From Flavobacterium sp. SUN052 (GTDB lineage Bacteria; Bacteroidota; Bacteroidia; Flavobacteriales; Flavobacteriaceae), in assembly GCF_028867935.1 (NCBI RefSeq), contig NZ_JAPQNS010000014.1, positions 139,304 through 203,303 of the forward strand: a stretch of 64,000 nucleotides of DNA. The letters run 5' to 3'. Below the pieces are notes generated by a model. It saw nothing but the letters and a program-made list of their open reading frames with translations. It ran no database searches and was not told the origin of the DNA. The position numbers and the translations under genes were made by a program. Shown piece by piece: positions 25,750 through 33,881 of this stretch. Each line of letters opens with the position of its first letter. Position 1 is the stretch's first letter.

Positions 25750-26453
25750 TGATCTGGATAAGTATATCCCTGCTGGGTCTGACGGGCTGGCAGGGATACC
25801 GTTTAGGCCGGGAGTACGGCTGGTGGGGAAGGGCAACGATGCCGACTTCCAAAAAAAACAAACAGGAAGACTTGGAAACGGAATTGCCAGACTCCCCGAC
25901 TTCCACTGTAGAAAGATTGGGGCGTTCTAAAACCAATTTTGATCGGCTCCTGACGGGGTATGCGCCTGCCGATGTACTTCATGGCAATGCCCCCAATGAC
26001 AGGAGTTCACCGATTCAAGGAGATACGTCTCCTGACCAGGATGAGGACTTGCCAATCACGGAGCCGACAACGACGCTGAACGGTTTCACGAACACCGAGC
26101 CTATGGATGACTACCCGGAAGAAACGGATCAGGTGCCGACTGGTTGTAGCTGGATGGACGATGAGGCTATCTCACTCGTTGACGGAACTGCCCCGGAAGA
26201 AACAGCCGAAACAGGTGAGGTTGCCCTGACCGAGTACGTGAAGCGGGTACGGACAGTTCAGCGGAAAATGAATCAATTGACACAACGCCGACAAGCCGAC
26301 TCCTCATTTATGAAGCAGGAGCTGGGACTACTGATTCAGACCTATCAACTTGAAAATGACCAATCGTTAGATTGGCTGTTCCAACAAAAGGGTGAGACAG
26401 TCAGTGCTGACTACGGTTCGTTGTTTGACCGCATCGAGCGTTTAGCTGCCTAA
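25743..26453 (+). CDS. Conjugation-operon protein, membrane-anchored, unknown (TraC/TraD position)
   Basis: The 236-residue protein opens with a short hydrophobic segment (VMIWISISLLGLTGWQGYRL, residues 2-21) that could be a membrane anchor, then a long acidic, probably disordered middle (about 45-150). A helical C-terminus follows (VKRVRTVQRKMNQLTQRRQA, MKQELGLLIQTYQLENDQSL). It sits between the DUF3408 and DUF4134 genes, where CTnDOT-type operons have TraC/TraD. I recognise no domain. It ends 62 bp before the first DUF4134 gene, and that gap contains a half-site of the 21.9-kb palindrome. Confidence 0.6.
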   Translation: MVMIWISISLLGLTGWQGYRLGREYGWWGRATMPTSKKNKQEDLETELPDSPTSTVERLGRSKTNFDRLLTGYAPADVLHGNAPNDRSSPIQGDTSPDQDEDLPITEPTTTLNGFTNTEPMDDYPEETDQVPTGCSWMDDEAISLVDGTAPEETAETGEVALTEYVKRVRTVQRKMNQLTQRRQADSSFMKQELGLLIQTYQLENDQSLDWLFQQKGETVSADYGSLFDRIERLAA

Positions 26454-26515
26454 AAAATTTTGCCCCAATTAAAATGTATTATATATTAGCGGCATAATTT
26501 TAATATGTTTTACAA

Positions 26516-26815
26516 ATGAAACAGTTATTTTTGGGTGTTTTAGCAGCCGTCGCGCTCATTTTATGCAGTCATGAGCTTATCGCGCAAGACGAGTTGAAAC
26601 AGGCTGTAGAAGGAGCAACGACGCAAATCACGAATGCGAAAGCGGGAGCGATTCGACTGGGAAAAGGCGTAGCTGCCGTAGTGGGTGTGGTTGGGGCCAT
26701 TGCTGTCTATAGCAAATGGTCGAACGGGGAGAGTGATGTACGGAAGGCCAGTGCTTCCTGGTTAGGCGGGCTGTTATTTATTGCCATTGCCTTCGTAATT
26801 CTGGAATCAATTTGA
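26516..26815 (+). CDS. DUF4134 small membrane protein (TraE-like, first copy)
   Basis: The 99-residue product has a signal sequence (MKQLFLGVLAAVALILCSHE), a lysine/alanine-rich segment, and two membrane helices with the family motif VYSKWSNGESDVRKASASWL between them. This is the VirB2-pilin-sized DUF4134 family (TraE of CTn-type systems). A second member follows directly, so there are two candidate pilin-like subunits. The TATATTAGC half-site lies 27 bp before the start. Confidence 0.85.
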   Translation: MKQLFLGVLAAVALILCSHELIAQDELKQAVEGATTQITNAKAGAIRLGKGVAAVVGVVGAIAVYSKWSNGESDVRKASASWLGGLLFIAIAFVILESI

Positions 26816-26858
26816 ACGGACCGCCCTCGCGGTACACAGAGACAACCAATTTAGTACA

Positions 26859-27194
26859 ATGCAAAACCGTTTTAATCAATCGAAGGGAGGTAGCGCGGCC
26901 CAATTCATCGCGCTGATCGTTGCCGGGGTACTCGTGGCAAACATGGCCCCGGCCCAGGGACTGAGTACACAGGGCCTGACTACGGCTGCCACCGAAGTAA
27001 AGGGAGCCTTCACGGTCGTCACGAACTTAATGTATGCCGTGTGTGCCATCATCGGAATTGTCGGTGCCATTCAGGTTTATTCAAAATGGTCGAACGGCGA
27101 CCCCGATACGCGAAAAGCAGCGGCATCGTGGTTTGGTGCACTCATCTTCGCCGGGCTGGTGGTCGTGACGTTAACCGCCGTGTTCGGAGCCTAA
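26859..27194 (+). CDS. DUF4134 small membrane protein (TraE-like, second copy)
   Basis: The 111-residue paralogue of the preceding gene has a signal segment (FIALIVAGVLVANMAPAQGL), two membrane helices (LMYAVCAIIGIVGAIQVY and GALIFAGLVVVTLTAVFG) and the same linker motif (VYSKWSNGDPDTRKAAASWF). By analogy to VirB2 it may form the conjugative channel or pilus. The following DUF4133 gene begins 2 bp after its stop. Confidence 0.87.
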   Translation: MQNRFNQSKGGSAAQFIALIVAGVLVANMAPAQGLSTQGLTTAATEVKGAFTVVTNLMYAVCAIIGIVGAIQVYSKWSNGDPDTRKAAASWFGALIFAGLVVVTLTAVFGA

Positions 27195-27195
27195 G

Positions 27196-27522
27196 ATGTT
27201 TCGCGTCAACAAAGGGGTTGATCGGCCCCCACAGGTACTTGGCATCCGAGGAATGAATTTCCTGATGGTTCTGGCCGGGGCAGCGGTGGGCTTACTGATG
27301 GTAAGCACCATTATCATGATCGTTACGGGCTGGTCGGGTCTGTGGTGTTACGGAGCCTATCTGATCGCCCTGATTTTTCTGTATGGTCAGTTGGTTCGCA
27401 TCTCGAGGGTTCATGGCGAACGGGGTATGGCCCGGACACAGGGCCGCGCCCGTCAACCGAAGTTAGTACTGGTTCGGAGTTCAAGGGTGTTTAAACAGCT
27501 ACGGCATGAAGGTGCAAAGTAA
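27196..27522 (+). CDS. DUF4133 inner-membrane protein (TraF-like, VirB3 position)
   Basis: The 108-residue protein has two membrane helices (MNFLMVLAGAAVGLLMVSTI and LWCYGAYLIALIFLYGQLV) separated by a short loop, and a basic C-terminal tail (RGMARTQGRARQPKLVLVRS). This matches DUF4133, the VirB3-like component next to the VirB4-type ATPase in Bacteroidetes systems. Its 3' end overlaps the TraG start by 17 bp, suggesting coupled translation. Confidence 0.85.
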   Translation: MFRVNKGVDRPPQVLGIRGMNFLMVLAGAAVGLLMVSTIIMIVTGWSGLWCYGAYLIALIFLYGQLVRISRVHGERGMARTQGRARQPKLVLVRSSRVFKQLRHEGAK

Positions 27523-30061
27523 GGGAACTACCCAGGGCAGGGTCTCCGGGCGAGCCATACACGAGGTCTTTCCGCTACGGGCTATCGAACAGGATTGTCT
27601 CATTTCGATTCACGGCGATTTAACCGTCTGTTTCGCTGTTAGTCTGCCCGAAATTTTTACGCTCAACGCCAGCTTCGAGGGGGTAGGGGAGGGGCGCGTC
27701 GAGCAGGGCGACTACATTGCGCTTTGCAACGTATGGACCAAAGCGTTAGGCGTACTGCCCAGTTATACCATTCTGCACAAACAGGATTGGTTTGTGGAGG
27801 AAACCTACTACGGATCAACCGCCGAAACCGCTACCCGTCAGGCTACTTTTTTGGATAAAGCCAGCGAACGGCATTTCAACGAGCGGCCCTATTTGCATCA
27901 CGAATGCTACCTGTATCTGACCAAAACGCACCCCGAACGGCGGGACGTAGGAGCGATAAAAACGTCGCTGACGAGGGGTCGGTTAGTGCCAAAAGAAGTC
28001 GGGGACAAACACAAAGCCGAGGAGTTTTTTAATAGCGTCGAACAGTTCGTATCAATTCTGGAGAGTAGCCGACTGATTGGTTTACGGCGGCTCAAAGCGG
28101 CTGAACTGGCTGGTACGGAAGCACAGGCCGGACTTCTGGAACGCTACATGAGTTTGTCGCTCCGCGATGAAGTGGTGACGCTGGCCGATCTGGAAATGGA
28201 TGAGGAATTACGGGTAGGAGCCAAATACGCCAAGTTTTACACCATCTCGGATATTGACGACTTGCCGGAATGGGTGCATACCAACAATCGGGTCGAGGCT
28301 CTGTCAACGGAGCGGTCGAACGTATCGGTAAGCTACGCGGCTCCAGTGTCGCTCATGCTGAACTGCAACCACATTTACAATCAGTACATTTTCATCGAAG
28401 ACAAGCAGGCTGCATTTCCGAAATTAGAGCAGCGGGCCACGCAAATGCGGTCGCTGGCCAACTTCGGGAAAGACAACGAGGTGAACGCCATGCTCCTCAA
28501 CCAATACTTAACCTATGCGGCCGAGACTGGATTTGCACCGGTGCGGTCGCACTTCAACATTCAGGTATGGACGGAAGATAAGAGCCGGTTGCCTATACTT
28601 CGAAATCTGGTTTCGTCGGCCATCGCCAAGTTGGGCGTTCGTCCCCGCGAGAACACAAAGGATGCGTTGGGGCTGTTTTGGGCGGGTATTCCTGGCAATG
28701 CCGCCGATCTGCCGGGCGAGGACAAGTATTGGTCGTTTATCCCGCAATCGGTCTGCCTGCTGAATCAGGAAACTAATTATTACGATTCGGTTTCGCATTA
28801 CGGGGTGAAATTGGTTGAGCGCATGAGTGGCAAACCACTATTGGTTGATTTGTCGGATTATCCGATGAAAAAAGGGTGGGTGACGAACCGGAACAAGTTT
28901 ATTCTGGGGCCAACGGGGAGCGGGAAGTCATTTTTTACGAACCACGCCCTTCGGAGTTTCCATGTGCAGGGGAGTCACGCCGTTATTGTCGATGTGGGCC
29001 ACTCGTACCGGGGATTGTGCGATATGCTGGGCGGTATGTATCTGACCTATTCGGAAGACGAGCCGATCAACTTCAACCCGTTCTTCATCGAACACCGGGC
29101 CCTGCCCGATGTCGAGAAAAAGGAAGCGATTAAAGTGTTACTTCAAACACTCTGGAAACGAAGCGACGAACGGCAAACGATGTCGGAATACACCGCGCTA
29201 TCGGATGCCGTGACGCAATATTTCGAGGTCTATTTACCCAATAACCCGGATGTCTTTCCCTGTTTTAACTCGTTCTACGAGTTTATGCAAACTGACTTCC
29301 CCCGGTATCTAGCCGAACACAAGGTACAGATTGGCTATTTCGATTACGACAATTTCATTTATGTGTTGCGGCCCTTCTACCTGGGGGGCGAGTACGAAGA
29401 GTTGCTGAACAGCCAGGTCAATATTGACCTGCTGAACGTTCCCTTCATCGTTTTCGAGCTTGACAATATCAAGGATCACCCGATTTTGTTTCCGGTCGTG
29501 ACAATCATCATTATGGACACCTTCATTTCCAAGATGCGGAAATTGAACGGGGTACGGAAAATCATCCTGATCGAGGAAGCGTGGAAAGCCATCATGAAGG
29601 ATGGTATGGCGGAGTACATCAAGTACCTCTACAAAACGGTGCGAAAGTTTTTCGGCGAAGCCTGGATCGTGACGCAGGAAGTGGACGATATCATCGGCAA
29701 CAAGATTGTCAAGGATTCGATCATCAATAACGCCGATACCAAAATCCTGCTCGATCAGCGGAAGTACCGGAACAAGTTTTCGCACGTGAAAGATCTGTTG
29801 GCCCTGACCGACAAGGAAAAGGATTTATGCCTGTCGCTCAACCGCGACCTCGATCCCAAACGGAGTTACAAGGAAGTGTTTATCTCGTGGGGCGGGCAGG
29901 AATCGAAAGTATATGGCGTCGAGGTATCGACCGAGGAGTATCTGGCCTACTCAACCGAGCAAACTGAAAAATTGCGACTGGAAGAGAAGGTAGCGGCTCA
30001 CGGCGGGAACTACGATTTAGCCCTGCGCGACTACGCCGAAGAATTCAAGGGCGGTCGCTAA
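27506..30061 (+). CDS. traG: TraG, VirB4-like conjugation ATPase
   Basis: The 851-residue protein has an N-terminal domain (1-460) and a C-terminal RecA-like ATPase with Walker A GPTGSGKS (468-475) and Walker B with tandem glutamates IILIEEAWK (E690/E691). After it come ARG/Q-type motifs (EAWIVTQEVDDIIG, then KILLDQRKYRNKF). This is the TraG family of CTn-type systems, the VirB4 homologue that powers assembly of the secretion channel. It is distinct from the coupling ATPase at 19.8-21.8 kb, which has four membrane helices and lies on the other strand. Length is normal for the family. Confidence 0.93.
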   Translation: MKVQSKGTTQGRVSGRAIHEVFPLRAIEQDCLISIHGDLTVCFAVSLPEIFTLNASFEGVGEGRVEQGDYIALCNVWTKALGVLPSYTILHKQDWFVEETYYGSTAETATRQATFLDKASERHFNERPYLHHECYLYLTKTHPERRDVGAIKTSLTRGRLVPKEVGDKHKAEEFFNSVEQFVSILESSRLIGLRRLKAAELAGTEAQAGLLERYMSLSLRDEVVTLADLEMDEELRVGAKYAKFYTISDIDDLPEWVHTNNRVEALSTERSNVSVSYAAPVSLMLNCNHIYNQYIFIEDKQAAFPKLEQRATQMRSLANFGKDNEVNAMLLNQYLTYAAETGFAPVRSHFNIQVWTEDKSRLPILRNLVSSAIAKLGVRPRENTKDALGLFWAGIPGNAADLPGEDKYWSFIPQSVCLLNQETNYYDSVSHYGVKLVERMSGKPLLVDLSDYPMKKGWVTNRNKFILGPTGSGKSFFTNHALRSFHVQGSHAVIVDVGHSYRGLCDMLGGMYLTYSEDEPINFNPFFIEHRALPDVEKKEAIKVLLQTLWKRSDERQTMSEYTALSDAVTQYFEVYLPNNPDVFPCFNSFYEFMQTDFPRYLAEHKVQIGYFDYDNFIYVLRPFYLGGEYEELLNSQVNIDLLNVPFIVFELDNIKDHPILFPVVTIIIMDTFISKMRKLNGVRKIILIEEAWKAIMKDGMAEYIKYLYKTVRKFFGEAWIVTQEVDDIIGNKIVKDSIINNADTKILLDQRKYRNKFSHVKDLLALTDKEKDLCLSLNRDLDPKRSYKEVFISWGGQESKVYGVEVSTEEYLAYSTEQTEKLRLEEKVAAHGGNYDLALRDYAEEFKGGR

Positions 30062-30089
30062 ATCCGATGACTTTATTGAACATGTACCC

Positions 30090-30959
30090 ATGCAGCCTAA
30101 AACCCGACTGCTCTTGACCGGATTATGCCTTTTTGGGATGTCAAGCCCCGGTTGGGCTGACGTTAAGGCCGTACCAACTGACTTACATTCCCGGACTATC
30201 CTGACAATTGCCGATACAACGAATCCAGCACCAAATTACCCCCAAGGTCCGCCCAGAGGGTTAGCGGGTGGACTGGCCGACGACCTGACAAGCGAGATTG
30301 AGAATATCATTGGCGAAACAGAAAACACCATCATGCAGGGGATTCAGGACGAACTCAATGATCTTTTGGGCAGTGCGCTTGGTCAATTGTTTGATGTCTC
30401 GCCGATCTCGGCGGTTAAGTCGCTCCAAACGATGGTGAAAGATGGACTATCGAAGCAACAGAAAATCGAGTACCAGAATTACAAGGTGGACTACGCCTGG
30501 AAGAAAGCGCACACGGATTTATCGCCTGCCTTTGCCACGTACTACAAGGAGTTAAACCTCAACCAGCTTACCGACGCGATTCAGGCCAGCAAAAAAGCGG
30601 CTGAGAAATTCCTGAACACCCCGGCCTTTACCGGCAAAGAAGCTGGTGCGATGCGGGATGCACTCAGCGAGGTTGCCGATACAGGCGATCTGGAAGCCGA
30701 GGTAAAAACGGTTGTTAACCTCGGCGGCAAATCCGTCTGGATGTCGGAAGGGGAACGGCTGTCGGCGTTGAACTCAGTCCGAACCGACCTCTACGACCGG
30801 ATCAAGCGGATGAACCAGACGTTGAGCGTGATCCGGGCGACGTATCAGTTCCGCTCACGGGAAATCGCTAAAAATGCTTATCGGCAGGGATTGTTCGAGC
30901 GCGACTCGAACCTTAACCGCACGGTCGGCACCCGTGCCACAACCTATCAAACCCGATGA
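30090..30959 (+). CDS. Periplasmic conjugation protein, TraI/DUF4141-like (first of two)
   Basis: The 289-residue product has a signal peptide (LLLTGLCLFGMSSPGWAD), then a long helical protein (LQTMVKDGLSKQQKIEYQNY, YAWKKAHTDLSPAFATYYKE, DLYDRIKRMNQTLSVIRATY). A partly similar gene follows with a 4-bp ATGA overlap. Both share the KIEYQNYKVDYAW / KIRYQGFKVKYAY core. In CTn operons the gene between TraG and TraJ is TraI (DUF4141, VirB5-like), and here the position is duplicated. The exact family assignment is inferred from position and architecture. Confidence 0.65.
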   Translation: MQPKTRLLLTGLCLFGMSSPGWADVKAVPTDLHSRTILTIADTTNPAPNYPQGPPRGLAGGLADDLTSEIENIIGETENTIMQGIQDELNDLLGSALGQLFDVSPISAVKSLQTMVKDGLSKQQKIEYQNYKVDYAWKKAHTDLSPAFATYYKELNLNQLTDAIQASKKAAEKFLNTPAFTGKEAGAMRDALSEVADTGDLEAEVKTVVNLGGKSVWMSEGERLSALNSVRTDLYDRIKRMNQTLSVIRATYQFRSREIAKNAYRQGLFERDSNLNRTVGTRATTYQTR

Positions 30960-31843
30960 AAACACAACCCTTTTTCGCGCCGGGCCACGCCTGGCTGTGG
31001 CTGTGCTTGCTGGCTGGAAACGCGCAGGCACAAATGCCCTCCGCCAATCAGGTTCCTGTCGGCAACCGGGGTAGCGAAGTAATTCAATCCGAAATTGACC
31101 AGTTGCTATCCGTATCGGAACAGGATATCATGGCCGGGCTGAAGGATGCCGGTGTTGACTACGGCGAATTGATGAAGGAGAAAGTCATGGACGAATTGAT
31201 GAAGGGCATCGCCAACATGAGCGTTCTGGCACCGGCGGCAACTAAAATTATGGATGTTTACCAGAAGCAAAAGAACAAGGATTTGGCCAAGTCCATTGAG
31301 AAGTTGAAGGAAACCTGGAAAGACGGTCAGGAACGGATCAACAAAATTCGGTATCAGGGTTTCAAGGTCAAATATGCTTATCAGCAAGCCATGAATAAGG
31401 CCCCGGTCGATGTGTTGCGCGGGCAACGGCGAAAGGCGGTGAATGAATCCATCGATGCTTTGTGGACTGATGGCTTACCCGTCGCGATAACGATCACCGA
31501 CCCAGTGAACGCCCGGCTGATGAAAGAGGAGATTGATGCGCGGTATCCACCCGACTATGACATTGGTTGGACGGTCCTGGCCTCAGCCCGCTCCACGTTG
31601 CTCGCCGATGACAAAATCCTACAAGCCAAAATGAAGCTCGTCGAAAAGCAAGGGCAGACGGCGTATCTGTCACCTGCCGACCGGCTCCGGCTGCTTCGGG
31701 AAGTGGATAAAGAGAGCAAAGCCCGTCGAACTACACTACTGGCGATGGATAAAATCACGTCTCAGGGACTTGATTTTTACAAGTATAAACGAAACCGGAA
31801 GGCGTACCAGTCGAAGAACCTACGAACGCAATCGTACCGCTAA
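30956..31843 (+). CDS. Periplasmic conjugation protein, TraI/DUF4141-like (second of two)
   Basis: The 295-residue paralogue of the preceding protein has a signal peptide (HAWLWLCLLAGNAQAQ, cleavage after AQAQ) and coiled helices (YQKQKNKDLAKSIEKLKETW, KDGQERINKIRYQGFKVKYA). Its C-terminal block (LSPADRLRLLREVDKESKAR) parallels MSEGERLSALNSVRTDLYDR of the first copy. VirB5-type proteins sit at the tip or base of the pilus, and two versions may form a heteromeric complex (inference). It is 12 bp upstream of TraJ. Confidence 0.68.
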   Translation: MKTQPFFAPGHAWLWLCLLAGNAQAQMPSANQVPVGNRGSEVIQSEIDQLLSVSEQDIMAGLKDAGVDYGELMKEKVMDELMKGIANMSVLAPAATKIMDVYQKQKNKDLAKSIEKLKETWKDGQERINKIRYQGFKVKYAYQQAMNKAPVDVLRGQRRKAVNESIDALWTDGLPVAITITDPVNARLMKEEIDARYPPDYDIGWTVLASARSTLLADDKILQAKMKLVEKQGQTAYLSPADRLRLLREVDKESKARRTTLLAMDKITSQGLDFYKYKRNRKAYQSKNLRTQSYR

Positions 31844-31855
31844 CTCTCGAATCCT

Positions 31856-32911
31856 ATGCAAGCTATACTATTGGTTGCCCCTGTATTGGAAACAGCCATT
31901 GACGAGGTGTTCACCCGCTTCGCCGATGCGTTTGGGGCGTTGGTTGCATTTGGTCAGGCTATTGGTTTTTGTGGTGCACTCTGTTACGTGTTTTACCGTA
32001 TCTGGGGGCATATGTCCCGCGCCGAACCAATTGACGTGTATCCACTGCTTCGGCCCTTCGCGCTGGCTCTTTGTCTGCTTAGTTATCCGATGTTGGTAAA
32101 AGGCATGGTCGGCATTGGGCGGCTATTGGACAAGGGTACCAGCACGATGGTGGCCAGCCAGAAAGCCGAAGTCGAGCGGTTGAACCAGGTCAAAAAAGAT
32201 AAAGTACGCGAAAACTGGGACAAGATTCTCATTCCGCCCGGCGAGGATGGCGAGATCGGCACCTGGGATGTGATGCGAACGATTTTCGGGCCAACGGGTA
32301 GCGGCAATAGCCTGGTGGGGAACGCCGTCAGCGGGGTCATGCAGTACTACTTCGACCAGTTTCTGAGCTGGCTCGGCGAAATCTTCTATGATCTGGCCGC
32401 TATTTATATCAAGCTCATCAGTACGTTCTTCCTGATCGTGCTGGCCCTAACCGGGCCAATTACGTTCGGGCTGGCCACCTTCGAGTGGTTCTATTCGGGA
32501 TTAGCGGCCTGGTTCTCGCGCCTAATTCACATCCTGCTGTATATCCCCTTGGTCAACATCCTGGGTGCCATTCTGGAAACGATTCACATCTCGATGCTGA
32601 CTCAGGATTTGGCGGTTTTTGACGAACAGATTCGCTCGGGCAATACGGGCATGGGTTCGTCGGACTGGGGGCTGATTATTTTCTATTTCATCGGAGCCGG
32701 GGCCTACCTCTCCATTCCCAAAATCGCTTCCTACGTCATTGAATCAACGGGCGTGGGCGATGCCATCAGTTCGGCAACGCAACCCACGGCGATGGTGGCG
32801 GGTGCCACAACCGGACAAGGAGCGGGGGCTGGAGCCGCTTCACTCGGACGGGCTGTGGCCAGTGCGTTCTCCGGTTCCGGTAAATCTCAACCAACGACAA
32901 ACAGTATCTGA
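31856..32911 (+). CDS. traJ: TraJ, VirB6-like polytopic inner-membrane protein
   Basis: The 351-residue protein has multiple membrane segments (for example ALVAFGQAIGFCGALCYVFY, RPFALALCLLSYPMLVKGMV, LISTFFLIVLALTGPITFGL, FSRLIHILLYIPLVNILGAI, LIIFYFIGAGAYLSIPKIAS) and a Gly/Ala-rich C-terminus. This is the TraJ family of Bacteroidetes conjugative transposons, equivalent to VirB6, which forms the inner-membrane channel. It is followed by TraK two bases after its stop. Confidence 0.88.
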   Translation: MQAILLVAPVLETAIDEVFTRFADAFGALVAFGQAIGFCGALCYVFYRIWGHMSRAEPIDVYPLLRPFALALCLLSYPMLVKGMVGIGRLLDKGTSTMVASQKAEVERLNQVKKDKVRENWDKILIPPGEDGEIGTWDVMRTIFGPTGSGNSLVGNAVSGVMQYYFDQFLSWLGEIFYDLAAIYIKLISTFFLIVLALTGPITFGLATFEWFYSGLAAWFSRLIHILLYIPLVNILGAILETIHISMLTQDLAVFDEQIRSGNTGMGSSDWGLIIFYFIGAGAYLSIPKIASYVIESTGVGDAISSATQPTAMVAGATTGQGAGAGAASLGRAVASAFSGSGKSQPTTNSI

Positions 32912-32913
32912 TT

Positions 32914-33564
32914 ATGAACGGACAATTTCGCTACCTGACCAATTTAGAAACCTCGTTTCGGATGGTGCGCTGGGTGGCCATCATCGCCATAGTCGGCAGC
33001 CTTGCCTTCGGGCTGGGCGTTGCCTATTGGGCTTTTTCGGAGGTTTCGGCGAGTCGGCAGAAGGTCTATGTACTCGATAATGGCAAATCCATTATGGTCG
33101 CGCTGGCGCAGGAACAAAACATAAACCGCCCGGCTGAAGCCAAAGACCACGTGAAGACATTCCACCGACTATTTTTCACCCTCGAACCCGACGAAAAGCA
33201 GGTCGAGGGAAACATCAGGGAAGCCACCTATTTGGGCGACCGTTCCATTGTTCGGCTTTATCAGGATTTGCAGGAGGCCGGTTACTACGGCCAGTTGATT
33301 CAGGGCAACGTGCATCAGAAGGTCGAAATCGACAAAGTGGAGGTTGATTTCAGCCAGTCGCCGTACCGGGTGATCACGAGCGGTCGGCAGTTGTTGATCC
33401 GGGCCAACAACATCACGATTCGCAAACTTGTCACGGAATGCTTCCTCATCGACGTGGCCCGCACGGACAACAATCCGCACGGCTTCATGATCGAGCGGTT
33501 CAAAGTCGTTCAGAATCAGGATTTGGAAACTGTTGCGCGAACGAGTCAACACGCACACTTATGA
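32914..33564 (+). CDS. traK: TraK, VirB8-like protein
   Basis: The 216-residue protein has a short cytoplasmic N-terminus (FRYLTNLETSFRMVRW), one membrane segment at about 20-42 (AIIAIVGSLAFGLGVAYWAF) and a periplasmic domain with the TraK pattern (DHVKTFHRLFFTLEPDEKQV, ATYLGDRSIVRLYQDLQEAG, FMIERFKVVQNQDL). It is the VirB8-like assembly factor. Its stop overlaps the next start in an ATGA. Confidence 0.88.
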   Translation: MNGQFRYLTNLETSFRMVRWVAIIAIVGSLAFGLGVAYWAFSEVSASRQKVYVLDNGKSIMVALAQEQNINRPAEAKDHVKTFHRLFFTLEPDEKQVEGNIREATYLGDRSIVRLYQDLQEAGYYGQLIQGNVHQKVEIDKVEVDFSQSPYRVITSGRQLLIRANNITIRKLVTECFLIDVARTDNNPHGFMIERFKVVQNQDLETVARTSQHAHL

Positions 33565-33881
33565 GTCAGCTATTGCCAGTAATCCTATTTCGACCGGGTT
33601 ATAGACGGCTCAGTCAACGGCGATTGATCCGGCTCATCCGAACGTGGGAGAGCCGCCCGGTCAGGCAACGCAAGCGTGAGGTGCCGGCCGTATTTGTCGG
33701 ACTGCTATTGCTGGGTAGCTGGTCGGTTAGCAGCAACATATCGAGCCAACCACCGGAATTACTGCTCAACTCGTTTCGGCTGTCGACCCAGGAATCCAGC
33801 ATAGCCAATCAACCATCAACCCAACGTAAAACGTATGAACGATACCGACCTGACTCAACCAGACGATCTGGTCAACGATGA
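33561..33881 (+). CDS. Small membrane protein, TraL-like (DUF3989 position)
   Basis: The 106-residue frame begins at ATG 33561, overlapping the TraK stop (ATGA), and runs 47 bp into the TraM gene. It has a basic N-terminal half (RRLSQRRLIRLIRTWESRPV, RQRKREV) and one membrane segment (PAVFVGLLLLGSWSVSSN). In CTn operons the gene between TraK and TraM is TraL (DUF3989), a small single-pass protein, which fits. The long overlap with TraM is unusual but both frames have good starts. Confidence 0.7.
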   Translation: MSQLLPVILFRPGYRRLSQRRLIRLIRTWESRPVRQRKREVPAVFVGLLLLGSWSVSSNISSQPPELLLNSFRLSTQESSIANQPSTQRKTYERYRPDSTRRSGQR

